Positions 8,493-15,807 of a DNA stretch of 16,684 nucleotides are shown here, piece by piece (within the stretch, counting starts at the first letter, position 1; each line of letters begins with the position of its first letter). Under the pieces are notes generated by a model, which saw nothing but the letters and a program-made list of their open reading frames with translations, had not been told where the DNA came from and did not search any database. The stretch comes from Flammeovirgaceae bacterium (lineage in GTDB: Bacteria; Bacteroidota; Bacteroidia; Cytophagales; Cyclobacteriaceae), in contig JAKEEN010000158.1 in the NCBI GenBank assembly GCA_022616575.1, positions 1-16,684 of the forward strand, written 5' to 3'. Both the position numbers and the translations under genes were made by a program.

Positions 8493-8681
8493 AGATTTCG
8501 GCTGTTAAACTTAAAATTCGTTAGTTTGAGAATCAATTCCTACAATTATACCGAAAAATTCACAGTCCAGATATTTAGCTATCTTTACCTCAAGTAAAAG
8601 ATTAACTCAGGTTTGTACTTTTATCGATCTCAACGAAGTATGTAAAATTACTGGCATGGCATGTGTGAAGCAATCATCTAT

Positions 8682-8689
8682 TACTTTTG
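8682..8689 (+). promoter_or_regulatory. Putative Bacteroidota -7 promoter element (TACTTTTG)
   Basis: TACTTTTG matches the Bacteroidota primary-sigma -7 consensus TAnnTTTG exactly and lies 38 bases before the ATG of the OmpA-family gene. I see no convincing -33 TTG partner at the usual spacing, so this is a candidate only. The 235-base region between the divergent genes (8493-8727) shows no other gene. It does hold a short TTTAC/GTAAA inverted repeat near 8586-8600. Confidence 0.35.
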
Positions 8690-8727
8690 TTAAACTTAAT
8701 TACTATTTGTAAACACTCTAAATATTT

Positions 8728-11031
8728 ATGATGCGAGTCGTTTTTATCTCCCTTTTTTTTCTGGCAAACGTAGGTTATGCACAGGTTTCAAAGCAGGTAG
8801 CGGAAGCTGACAAATTTTTTAACATCAGAAATTACGAGCAGGCACTCCCCCTGTATGAAGAGGCTGTGAAAGGTGGGAGTAAAGACCCGGTTGTTCATTA
8901 CAGAGCCGCGGTATGTCACCAAAAGTCAACTTCGTTGGCCAATCAGCTCAAGGCGATTCCTTTTATGGAATTTGCTACAAAGTATAACTCAACATTACCA
9001 CCAACCATACATTTTGAATTGGGCGATCTCTATTTAAAAGCAGAACGGCTTCAGGATGCGCTTGACAGTTATTCACGGTACAGGGATTTAACAAAAGCAG
9101 ATAAAAAAGCGGTGGCTAAAGCCGACCGCGCTATACAGACCTGCAATAATGCAACGGTGCTTATGTCGGTGCCCCGCGATTTTAAAGTGACCAGTTTTGG
9201 TTCGCCTATTAATTCGGAGTACACGGAGTATAATCCTGTTGTTTCAGCCGATGAATCGGTGATGGCATTTACAGCGCTTCGGCCGAATACCGGAAAGACG
9301 CGCTCCGGGGATAAGTTCATCGAGGAGATTTTAATTTCTTATAACGCATCGGGAAGTTGGTCAGAGCCCAAAGTGGTTCCGGTTGCTTCAGATTACCAGG
9401 TAGGTACTGCAGGTATATCCGCTGACGGTCAGAAGATGCTCATTTTCATGGGAGGTGCGGACGATCCGGGGAATATCTTCTTAATCAATAAGGATGGTGA
9501 TGGTTGGTCCAGGCCGGGCATACTTTCGTCCACCATGAACAGTAAGTTTCTGGAGACTACCGCCAGCATAACCCCCGATGGGAAAACGATTTATTTCGCC
9601 AGCGACCGCCAGGGTGGAAAAGGCGGCCTGGATATTTACAAAATTACCTTACAGGCAAACGGAAGTTGGAGTGCCCCGGCAAACCTGGGAGCCCCTATAA
9701 ACACGGCCGATGATGAAGATGCTCCGTTTATTCACCCCGATCAAAAAACACTCTACTTTACATCTAACGGTCACACGGGTATTGGGGGCAGAGATATTTT
9801 TGTGTCGCGATTAAATGAAAATACCTGGACAAACCCAGTGAACGTGGGCTATCCGGTTAATACTACCGCTAACGACAACTACTTTACACTTCTTGCCGAT
9901 GGAACCCGGGCTTATTTTTCTTCCGATCGATTAGGCGGACATGGTGCGCAGGATATCTATTTTATTGATATGCCGAAAGAATCCTCCAACATTCCACTCA
10001 CCATGATCAAGGGGAAGATACTAAATGCGGAAACAGGCAAGCCGATCCCTACTCGAATTTACCTGATTGATAATGAGACGGGCAAGAAACTGGACTTTGT
10101 CTATGATCCTGATCCGAAAACAGGAAAGTACCTGGTTATTCTTCCACCGGCCAAGAACTACGACATGGTAATTGAGTCAGAAGGGTTCTTACCCTACACG
10201 CTTAATATTAATGTACCTAACCAAACTTACTTCTATGAATTGTATCAACAGATCAACTTAAAAACGATCAAACAATTTGATGTGGTGGTAGGCCAGGAAG
10301 TACAAGTGAAGAACGCCTTCTATGATACCGAACAGGATCGTAAAGCGGATCTTCGTAAAACCCATGAAGCCCAACTGGTGCAATCGGGCGCTGTAGATGT
10401 CTACGATATGATGCTCGACCTGATGGCTTCGGATGATAAAGAAGGAATTGCTTACCTGCAGGAATTGCTGAGTACCAATCCAATTGAAGACATCAACTTC
10501 AATGAATTGGAGAATAAAAAACTGGAAGTGGCTACCCGGACCTATTACTATGATGAAAGTGATGAAAGTAAGTTTGAGCAGAAAAATGTAGGGGGAAAAA
10601 CCATTTTTGCTCTTCCGAAATTTGAGGTGACGGAGGAAGCCAGAAAACAGAAAGATCAGCCCATAAAAAAATCGTCTTCCTATGATAAGGCACTGCTCAC
10701 TAAATCTGTGAAAGTATATTTTGATGCCGGCAAGAGTGATTTGAAAGCCCAGCACAATGGCCCACTGGATGAGCTGATGAAGATACTTGAACAGAACCCT
10801 GATCTCGGTATTGAAATTTCAGGGTTTGCTTCCGCAGAAGGATCAGAAGAAATGAACCGGGAGTTGTCAAACAAGCGAGCTATTACGGTGCTTGATTACT
10901 TTAATCATAAGGGAGTAGTGAGAAGACGCATTATTGCGAAAGGTTACGGAGCGACAAAAGAAGCAACAGCTGCCAAGGAAGAGGGAAGAAGGGTGGAGGT
11001 GAAAGTGGTCGATTTAAATGCCGGGCAGTGA
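8728..11031 (+). CDS. PorE-like OmpA-family protein (TPR, propeller, carboxypeptidase-regulatory and OmpA domains)
   Basis: This 767-residue secreted protein has a signal peptide (FISLFFLANVGYA, cleavage about 18/19) with no lipobox cysteine. Domains in order: TPR-like helices at about 22-140 (FFNIRNYEQALPLYEEAV); a PD40/WD40-like propeller at about 150-415 with repeated DGKTIYFASDRQGGKGGLDIY-type phrases; a carboxypeptidase-regulatory-like beta domain at about 424-515 (IKGKILNAETGKPIPTRIYL); a linker; and an OmpA C-terminal peptidoglycan-binding domain at about 657-765 (VKVYFDAGKSDLK, then ELSNKRA and IIAKGYGA). This order matches PorE of the type IX secretion system, which anchors that machinery to peptidoglycan. 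Other Bacteroidota OmpA proteins share the layout, so a dedicated T9SS role is not proved. The start has two consecutive ATGs at 8728 and 8731, and the signal peptide fits either. It converges on queA across a small hairpin. Confidence 0.88.
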   Translation: MMRVVFISLFFLANVGYAQVSKQVAEADKFFNIRNYEQALPLYEEAVKGGSKDPVVHYRAAVCHQKSTSLANQLKAIPFMEFATKYNSTLPPTIHFELGDLYLKAERLQDALDSYSRYRDLTKADKKAVAKADRAIQTCNNATVLMSVPRDFKVTSFGSPINSEYTEYNPVVSADESVMAFTALRPNTGKTRSGDKFIEEILISYNASGSWSEPKVVPVASDYQVGTAGISADGQKMLIFMGGADDPGNIFLINKDGDGWSRPGILSSTMNSKFLETTASITPDGKTIYFASDRQGGKGGLDIYKITLQANGSWSAPANLGAPINTADDEDAPFIHPDQKTLYFTSNGHTGIGGRDIFVSRLNENTWTNPVNVGYPVNTTANDNYFTLLADGTRAYFSSDRLGGHGAQDIYFIDMPKESSNIPLTMIKGKILNAETGKPIPTRIYLIDNETGKKLDFVYDPDPKTGKYLVILPPAKNYDMVIESEGFLPYTLNINVPNQTYFYELYQQINLKTIKQFDVVVGQEVQVKNAFYDTEQDRKADLRKTHEAQLVQSGAVDVYDMMLDLMASDDKEGIAYLQELLSTNPIEDINFNELENKKLEVATRTYYYDESDESKFEQKNVGGKTIFALPKFEVTEEARKQKDQPIKKSSSYDKALLTKSVKVYFDAGKSDLKAQHNGPLDELMKILEQNPDLGIEISGFASAEGSEEMNRELSNKRAITVLDYFNHKGVVRRRIIAKGYGATKEATAAKEEGRRVEVKVVDLNAGQ

Positions 11032-11035
11032 TACC

Positions 11036-11058
11036 ATTTCAAATTTCGTATTTGAAAT
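11036..11058. terminator. AT-rich hairpin between convergent genes (possible bidirectional terminator)
   Basis: A perfect 9-base inverted repeat (ATTTCAAAT at 11036-11044, ATTTGAAAT at 11050-11058) encloses a 5-base loop. It sits exactly between the stop of the plus-strand OmpA-family gene and the stop of the minus-strand queA gene, which suits a shared terminator. The stem is almost all A/T and would be weak. It resembles a short fragment of the intergenic repeat near 5190 and 12260. Confidence 0.5.
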
Positions 11059-11059
11059 A

Positions 11060-12247
11060 TTATGGAATCAGCAACGAACTATCTCCATAACTGAGAAAAC
11101 GATAGTTGTTTGAAAGAGCTTCTTCGTAAACTTTTCTCCAATCATCACCAATAAAAGCGGCCACCAATAGAATGAGTGTTGAGCCGGGCTGATGAAAGTT
11201 GGTAATCAGCGCATCGCACATTTTGAATTGATAACCTGGATGAATAAAAATAGAGGTGTAGCCGATCAGGGTTTCGGTTTTGTTCTTCTCTAAGAATTGA
11301 AGTACTGCTTCGAGGGAAGATTTCTTACTACCATATGGGTTCCATGCCAACTCATAGGGTTCATTTTGTGAAATGGAAAATACCATTTCACTCTTATTCT
11401 CCATCAACTTTCTTCCGAACCAATACAAACTCTCCAGCGTGCGAACGCATGTTGTTCCTACGCAGGTTATTTTGCCTTCATGGTGCATCAATTTTTCGAT
11501 AGTCGATCGGTTTATAACAATTTGTTCGTGATGCATTTCATGATTCAATACATCCGTTGATTTTATTGGCTGAAAGGTGCCGGCACTCACATGCAGGGTT
11601 ACGAATTCCTTTTGGATATTTTTCTTATGAAGAGAAGCAAATACTTCTTCTGTAAAATGCAGGCCGGCCGTAGGCGCAGCTACAGCACCCTCGTAATGTG
11701 AGTAAATGGTTTGGTATCGTGCCTCATCACTCTTTTCAGCCTTCCGTTTTATGTAGGGTGGTAAGGGTGTGGCCCCGACCTTGGCAATGGCCTCCGCAAA
11801 AGTCAGGTAAGGAGGTGACCATGTAAGTTCAACTAAATTCTCAGACCGGTTAAGGAGTTGGACGTTGAACGTGATTCCATTTTCACTCATAGACAGACTC
11901 GTTCCATCTTTCCAGCGCTTCACATTTCCAATTATACACTGCCAGGTAGTTCCGGATGTGGCTGCCATTGCCTGCACCAATAGTGTTGAAGGCGATACTG
12001 GTTCAAGGAGAAAGATTTCGATCACCGCACCCGTTTCTTTTTGAAACAGTAGCCGCGCAGGTATTACTTTCGTGTCGTTAAATACCAAAAGAGAGTCGGC
12101 TGTTAAAAAATTATGAAGGTTGTTAAACTGAGCATGTTCGATTTTTCCCTGTTGGTAAACTAAGAGTTTGGCATCATCCCGTTTGGTTAACGGATACTCA
12201 GCTATTTTTTCCTGAGGAAGCGGGTATGTGAAGTCGTCTAAGTTCAT
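11060..12247 (-). CDS. queA: S-adenosylmethionine:tRNA ribosyltransferase-isomerase family protein, long variant
   Basis: QueA transfers and isomerises the ribosyl part of SAM onto preQ1 in the tRNA wobble position, forming epoxyqueuosine. The family signatures are present: DDFTYPLPQEKIAEYPLTKR at 4-23, HYEGAVAAPTAGLHFTEEVF at 184-203, FVTLHVSAGTFQPI at 215-228, GTTCVRTLES at 264-273, FIHPGYQF at 334-341, ALITNFHQPGSTL at 346-358 and a terminal FLSYGDSSLLI. The protein is 395 residues, against about 340-360 for typical QueA. The extra length lies mainly between RTLES and FIHPGYQF (about 274-330), and the N-terminal motif reads RDDAKLLV rather than the usual RDxSRLLV. Bacteroidota often carry such a long form besides standard QueA, so it may be a paralogue with a shifted role. 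The family call is firm. The exact queuosine function is somewhat less certain. Confidence 0.85.
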   Translation of the reverse strand: MNLDDFTYPLPQEKIAEYPLTKRDDAKLLVYQQGKIEHAQFNNLHNFLTADSLLVFNDTKVIPARLLFQKETGAVIEIFLLEPVSPSTLLVQAMAATSGTTWQCIIGNVKRWKDGTSLSMSENGITFNVQLLNRSENLVELTWSPPYLTFAEAIAKVGATPLPPYIKRKAEKSDEARYQTIYSHYEGAVAAPTAGLHFTEEVFASLHKKNIQKEFVTLHVSAGTFQPIKSTDVLNHEMHHEQIVINRSTIEKLMHHEGKITCVGTTCVRTLESLYWFGRKLMENKSEMVFSISQNEPYELAWNPYGSKKSSLEAVLQFLEKNKTETLIGYTSIFIHPGYQFKMCDALITNFHQPGSTLILLVAAFIGDDWRKVYEEALSNNYRFLSYGDSSLLIP

Positions 12248-12254
12248 TGTGATT

Positions 12255-12430
12255 AAATAACAAATATCAAATCACAACGCATATTCTCATCATAAATTCC
12301 AAAAAACAAATCACTTAGTCTCAACAATTTTCAAAATCACTAAATTCTAATGAGCAAACGATAGGTCCGTTTTAGAATTAATACTTTGAATTTTGTATTT
12401 GTTTGTAATTTGGAATTTGAGTTTTGGTAC
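12255..12430. repeat. Intergenic AT-rich inverted-repeat element, copy 2
   Basis: This region between divergent queA and menC holds a left arm with TCAAATCACAA (12267-12277) and AAATTCCAAAAAACAA (12294-12309). The right arm reads back in inverted form (TTTGGAATTT at 12409-12418, the reverse complement of 12294-12303). The two left-arm words also occur at 5196-5206 and 5205-5220 in the other intergenic copy. I infer a miniature repeat family, and the exact ends are not defined. No transposase is present. The right arm encodes a spurious in-frame extension in front of menC. Confidence 0.55.
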
Positions 12431-12449
12431 TTTGCCTAAAATTGGCACT

Positions 12450-13520
12450 ATGCTCAGAGCCTCTCATACTAAAAAGACATTTCATTTCAACTTTCGGGCA
12501 CGTACCTCACGCGGGCTGTTGAAAGATAAAACATCATGGTTTATTAAGGTTTGGGATGATAAAGAGCCTGCTGTATTTGGATTGGGTGAGTGTGGCCCGT
12601 TGCCAGGTTTAAGTGTTGACTCAAAACCTGATTTTGAACAAGTACTTGATGAGACCGTCAATCGTATTCAAAGCGTGCAAAGGTTGAGTGATGATGCTGT
12701 AGAGATGATTTCAAGAATGGTGCCCCTGGGGTATCCGTCTATTAAGTTTGGTGTAGAAACAGCCATTCGTGACCTGGTGAATGGCGGTCATCGGATCATT
12801 TTTAAAAATAAATTTTTAGACGGCCATCGCGTACCCATCAATGGATTGATTTGGATGGATGATATGGACATTATGCTCCAGCAAATCACTGATAAAATTG
12901 CCCAAGGGTTTACATGCATCAAAATAAAAGTGGGCGGTTTGAATTTTGAACGCGAGTGCGATATCCTTCACTATATCCGAAAAAAATATTTTCGTGATCA
13001 GATTACGATCCGGCTGGATGCGAACGGAGCGTTTAAACCGGAAGATGCACTGAGTAAGATTACCCAGTTATCAAGGTTCCAGGTCCATTCCATTGAACAG
13101 CCGCTCAAACCAGGCAATGAATCATTAGAAGAGCTTTGTCGAAAAACACCCGTACCGATTGCACTGGATGAGGAGTTGATAGGGCTTGAAAAGGTGGAAG
13201 AGAAAACCAGGCTTCTTCAAAAAATTAAACCCCAATTCATCACGTTAAAGCCTACGCTTCATGGCGGATTTAGCGGTTGCCAGGAGTGGATTGATATAGC
13301 GCAGTCAGTGAATATCGGCTGGTGGATCACCTCTGCGCTTGAGTCTAATATTGGGTTGAACGCCATCAGCCAATTTACGGCAAGCTTTGAAAATATTATT
13401 CCTCAAGGACTGGGTACCGGGTTGTTGTATGCTGACAATTTTCCTTCGCCACTAACTATCGAACAAGGTCATATTTATCATAACCATAAGGAATTATGGG
13501 ATGTCAGTGAGTTCGCGTAA
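12450..13520 (+). CDS. menC: o-Succinylbenzoate synthase (enolase superfamily)
   Basis: MenC dehydrates SHCHC to o-succinylbenzoate in menaquinone biosynthesis and is cytoplasmic. With the start at 12450 (MLRASHTKKTFHF) the protein has 356 residues. An in-frame ATG at 12393 would add 19 residues (MYLFVIWNLSFG...) that are translated from the intergenic repeat, so I reject that start. Enolase-superfamily landmarks are intact: catalytic lysines in IKIKVGG (K158, K160), metal ligands D190 (RLDANGAF), E216 (HSIEQPL) and D240 (IALDEEL), second catalytic lysine K267 (ITLKPTL), and WWITSALESNIG at 291-302. The N-terminal TSRGLL and GLGECGPLPGLS phrases are typical of Bacteroidota MenC. Dipeptide epimerases of the same superfamily are the main alternative. 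No other men genes are visible nearby, and the gene stands divergent from queA. Confidence 0.85.
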   Translation: MLRASHTKKTFHFNFRARTSRGLLKDKTSWFIKVWDDKEPAVFGLGECGPLPGLSVDSKPDFEQVLDETVNRIQSVQRLSDDAVEMISRMVPLGYPSIKFGVETAIRDLVNGGHRIIFKNKFLDGHRVPINGLIWMDDMDIMLQQITDKIAQGFTCIKIKVGGLNFERECDILHYIRKKYFRDQITIRLDANGAFKPEDALSKITQLSRFQVHSIEQPLKPGNESLEELCRKTPVPIALDEELIGLEKVEEKTRLLQKIKPQFITLKPTLHGGFSGCQEWIDIAQSVNIGWWITSALESNIGLNAISQFTASFENIIPQGLGTGLLYADNFPSPLTIEQGHIYHNHKELWDVSEFA

Positions 13521-13598
13521 TTTTTTTTTGACTAGTGTTACAACCAAATGGTCATTTTCATTTAAACATCTATATTTAACTCCTTATAAAAGGTTCTT

Positions 13599-15671
13599 GT
13601 GAAGAAGGCACTGATTGCATGTATATGTTGCTTCACGTCCGTTCAGCTTATCGCTCAGAACAGGCAGCTTATTGATAGTCTTAAAAAAATTGTCGGAGAA
13701 AGTCAGGGGGAAACTCGTTTTAATGCGCTTAATGATCTGGGTTTCGAATACCGGCTTTCTTTTCCCGATAGCACCATTCTTTATTGCCAGCAAGCCTATG
13801 ACTTAGGAGTTTCGATAGGACTGAAAAAAAATCTGGCTCAGCCATTAAGCTTTATGGGGCTGGCAAAAAAATTCAACGGAGATTATAAGGGAGCTTACCA
13901 ATATCATACACAAGCTATTGAAGTTGCGGAAAGCCAAAATGATTCTGTTCAAATAGGATATTGTTATAACAACTTTGGCCGGCTTTATTTTGACCAGGGT
14001 GATATATCGCGGGCGTATGACATATTTCTAAAATCGCAGGAAGTTTTTAGTGCAATAAATAATCGAGAGGGGTTAGCCTATGTTTACCGGAGCCTTTCAG
14101 ATCTGCATAAATCGCAAAGCGACTTTCCAAAGGCATTAGAAGCTTCTATGAAAGCGCTCACCATTCGATATGAATTTGGCGATTCCCGATCTATTATTTC
14201 ATCGCTGCTTGAACTTGGGGCCCTGTACATGGATATGAAAAGCAAGTTAGATGCTGTTGCCTGTTTTGAAAAAGCAGATTCCATTGCTACCCGACTCAAA
14301 GACCAGGTGAGCAGTGCAGAGATCAGGATACGTTTTGGAGAGTTCCTTGCCGAGAATGATGAAATAGGAAGAGCTTCTGTTATGGCAACCGAGGTATTGG
14401 CCTATGTAGAGCGAACGAATAACAAGCGATTGCTTCCACAGGCCTTGCAATTGATGGGCATTGTTACTTACAAACAGAATAACCTGACACAGGCAATTGG
14501 TTATTTTAGCCGTGTAATCTCATACACCGAGAAAAGCCACCTTGACTTGCAACGTGATGCTTATTTTTATCTGAGCAAAATCTATGAACGCCAGGGCAGA
14601 CAAGCAGAAGCTACGCAGGCCACTATCAAGTACCTGATACTTAAAGAATCCCTTCACAATGTTGAGCTGGCCAGGCAAATAGAAAAGCTTCAGTTTCAAT
14701 TGGAGATCGAGAAGAAAGAATTGGAAAATGAACAGCTAAAAGCGAGTGAAACCCAAAAGGAAGCTATCATACAGCAACAACGATTGCAAAATGCCATCCT
14801 GATTGTAGTGGCTGTTTCGATCACTGTACTTCTGTTTGTGCAATACCGGAACAGTAAAAAGAGACGTGAAGCCAGCGAAAAACTTGCCCTGCAAAATGAA
14901 GAGATTGCCAAGCAAGATGAAGAGATCAAAAAACAAAACAAGAACTTAACAAAACAAAACCAATTGCTTTCTGACTTGAATTATGAGAAGGATACACTCA
15001 TGAATATTGTTGCACACGACCTGAAGTCGCCCCTGAATAGAATTAAAGGGTTAATTGACTTGATTGAGATGGGCGGCAATGGACTGAATGAAGATCAAAA
15101 AAAATACTTAAGCCTGGTGAAGGAATCCACTCGGGGAGGCATCGACCTGATTACCGATTTGCTGGATGTGAATTCGTTAGAGGTAAACCGTGAGCCTAAC
15201 TATTCTATTTTTGATTTGAATAATTTCCTTTCTGAGCGTGTTAATGTTTTTCGTCAGCATGCCGTGGGTAAGCAGATCGATATCAAGTTTGATTCACAAA
15301 CAAAAGAACTTGTATTTCTAGATAAAGAATACCTGGCCCGCATTATGGATAACCTGATTTCAAATGCGATTAAATTTTCTCCGCGCAATTCAATCGTGAT
15401 GATTCGATTCGGCCAGCAAGATGGATACATTTTTATTTCGATTATGGATCAGGGCCCAGGGTTTAGCAGTGAAGACCGGAAATCCTTATTCCAGAAATTT
15501 AAAAAGTTAAGTGCCAGGCCCACGGGTGGCGAAACATCTAACGGTCTCGGATTGGCCATTGTAAAAACGTTAGTAGACTGGATGGAAGGTGAAATTGAAC
15601 TAAGCACGCAACCTGATAAAGGCAGCGAGTTTACCATTCGATTTCCGATCAAAGACAAAGTAATTGCTTAG
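13599..15671 (+). CDS. TPR-containing sensor histidine kinase (orphan, GTG start)
   Basis: This is a 690-residue membrane sensor kinase. A signal peptide (KKALIACICCFTSVQLIAQ) is followed by about 6-8 TPR units at about 40-350 (for example GDYKGAYQYHTQAIEVAESQ), probably periplasmic. A coiled coil (about 355-395), one membrane segment at about 399-415 (AILIVVAVSITVLLFVQY) and a second coiled coil (about 420-465) come next. The dimerisation domain has the H-box VAHDLKSPLNR with the phosphorylated His473. The ATP-binding domain has the N-box RIMDNLISNAIKF (N585, N589), G1 DQGPGF (617-622) and G2 NGLGLAIVK (648-656). All catalytic motifs are present. The start is GTG at 13599, preceded by AGG 6 bases upstream, and no ATG in this frame gives a complete signal peptide. 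No receiver domain or adjacent response regulator is visible, so its partner lies elsewhere. The stimulus is unknown. Confidence 0.9.
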   Translation: MKKALIACICCFTSVQLIAQNRQLIDSLKKIVGESQGETRFNALNDLGFEYRLSFPDSTILYCQQAYDLGVSIGLKKNLAQPLSFMGLAKKFNGDYKGAYQYHTQAIEVAESQNDSVQIGYCYNNFGRLYFDQGDISRAYDIFLKSQEVFSAINNREGLAYVYRSLSDLHKSQSDFPKALEASMKALTIRYEFGDSRSIISSLLELGALYMDMKSKLDAVACFEKADSIATRLKDQVSSAEIRIRFGEFLAENDEIGRASVMATEVLAYVERTNNKRLLPQALQLMGIVTYKQNNLTQAIGYFSRVISYTEKSHLDLQRDAYFYLSKIYERQGRQAEATQATIKYLILKESLHNVELARQIEKLQFQLEIEKKELENEQLKASETQKEAIIQQQRLQNAILIVVAVSITVLLFVQYRNSKKRREASEKLALQNEEIAKQDEEIKKQNKNLTKQNQLLSDLNYEKDTLMNIVAHDLKSPLNRIKGLIDLIEMGGNGLNEDQKKYLSLVKESTRGGIDLITDLLDVNSLEVNREPNYSIFDLNNFLSERVNVFRQHAVGKQIDIKFDSQTKELVFLDKEYLARIMDNLISNAIKFSPRNSIVMIRFGQQDGYIFISIMDQGPGFSSEDRKSLFQKFKKLSARPTGGETSNGLGLAIVKTLVDWMEGEIELSTQPDKGSEFTIRFPIKDKVIA

Positions 15672-15674
15672 TGG

Positions 15675-15805
15675 TAATTCAGTTATCAGTTATCCGTTAA
15701 CAGGTGTTACTGATATAGGCATTCTCTAAAACTACTCATCAGCAGCAATGAAGTATTTTTTTTAGTTTTTATAGATGCCCTTAACTATTAACTGATAATA
15801 GAGAA
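15675..15805. repeat. Imperfect inverted repeat between convergent genes
   Basis: TTATCAGTTA at 15683-15692 is perfectly repeated in inverted form at 15789-15798. Weaker matching extends on the inner side (CCGTTAA near 15694-15700 against CCCTTAA near 15778-15784). The word CAGTTAT is tandemly doubled in the left arm. The arms enclose about 95 bases with no gene. It lies between the stops of the histidine kinase and the Rieske oxygenase and may be a terminator or a small non-coding repeat. It is unrelated in sequence to the 5190/12255 family. Confidence 0.5.
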
Positions 15806-15807
15806 TA

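Noticed and set aside
10258..10755. Minus-strand reading frame of 165 codons inside the OmpA-family gene
   Set aside because: It lies wholly opposite a well-supported gene, its sequence is rich in Phe/Ile/His with no domain pattern, and it has no plausible start context.
12393..13520. menC as a dipeptide epimerase
   Set aside because: The TSRG and GECGPLPGLS N-terminal phrases and the SALESNIGL motif fit o-succinylbenzoate synthase better. It remains the main alternative.
13521..13529. Run of nine T after the menC stop as an intrinsic terminator
   Set aside because: No hairpin precedes the T run, so a Rho-independent terminator is not supported.
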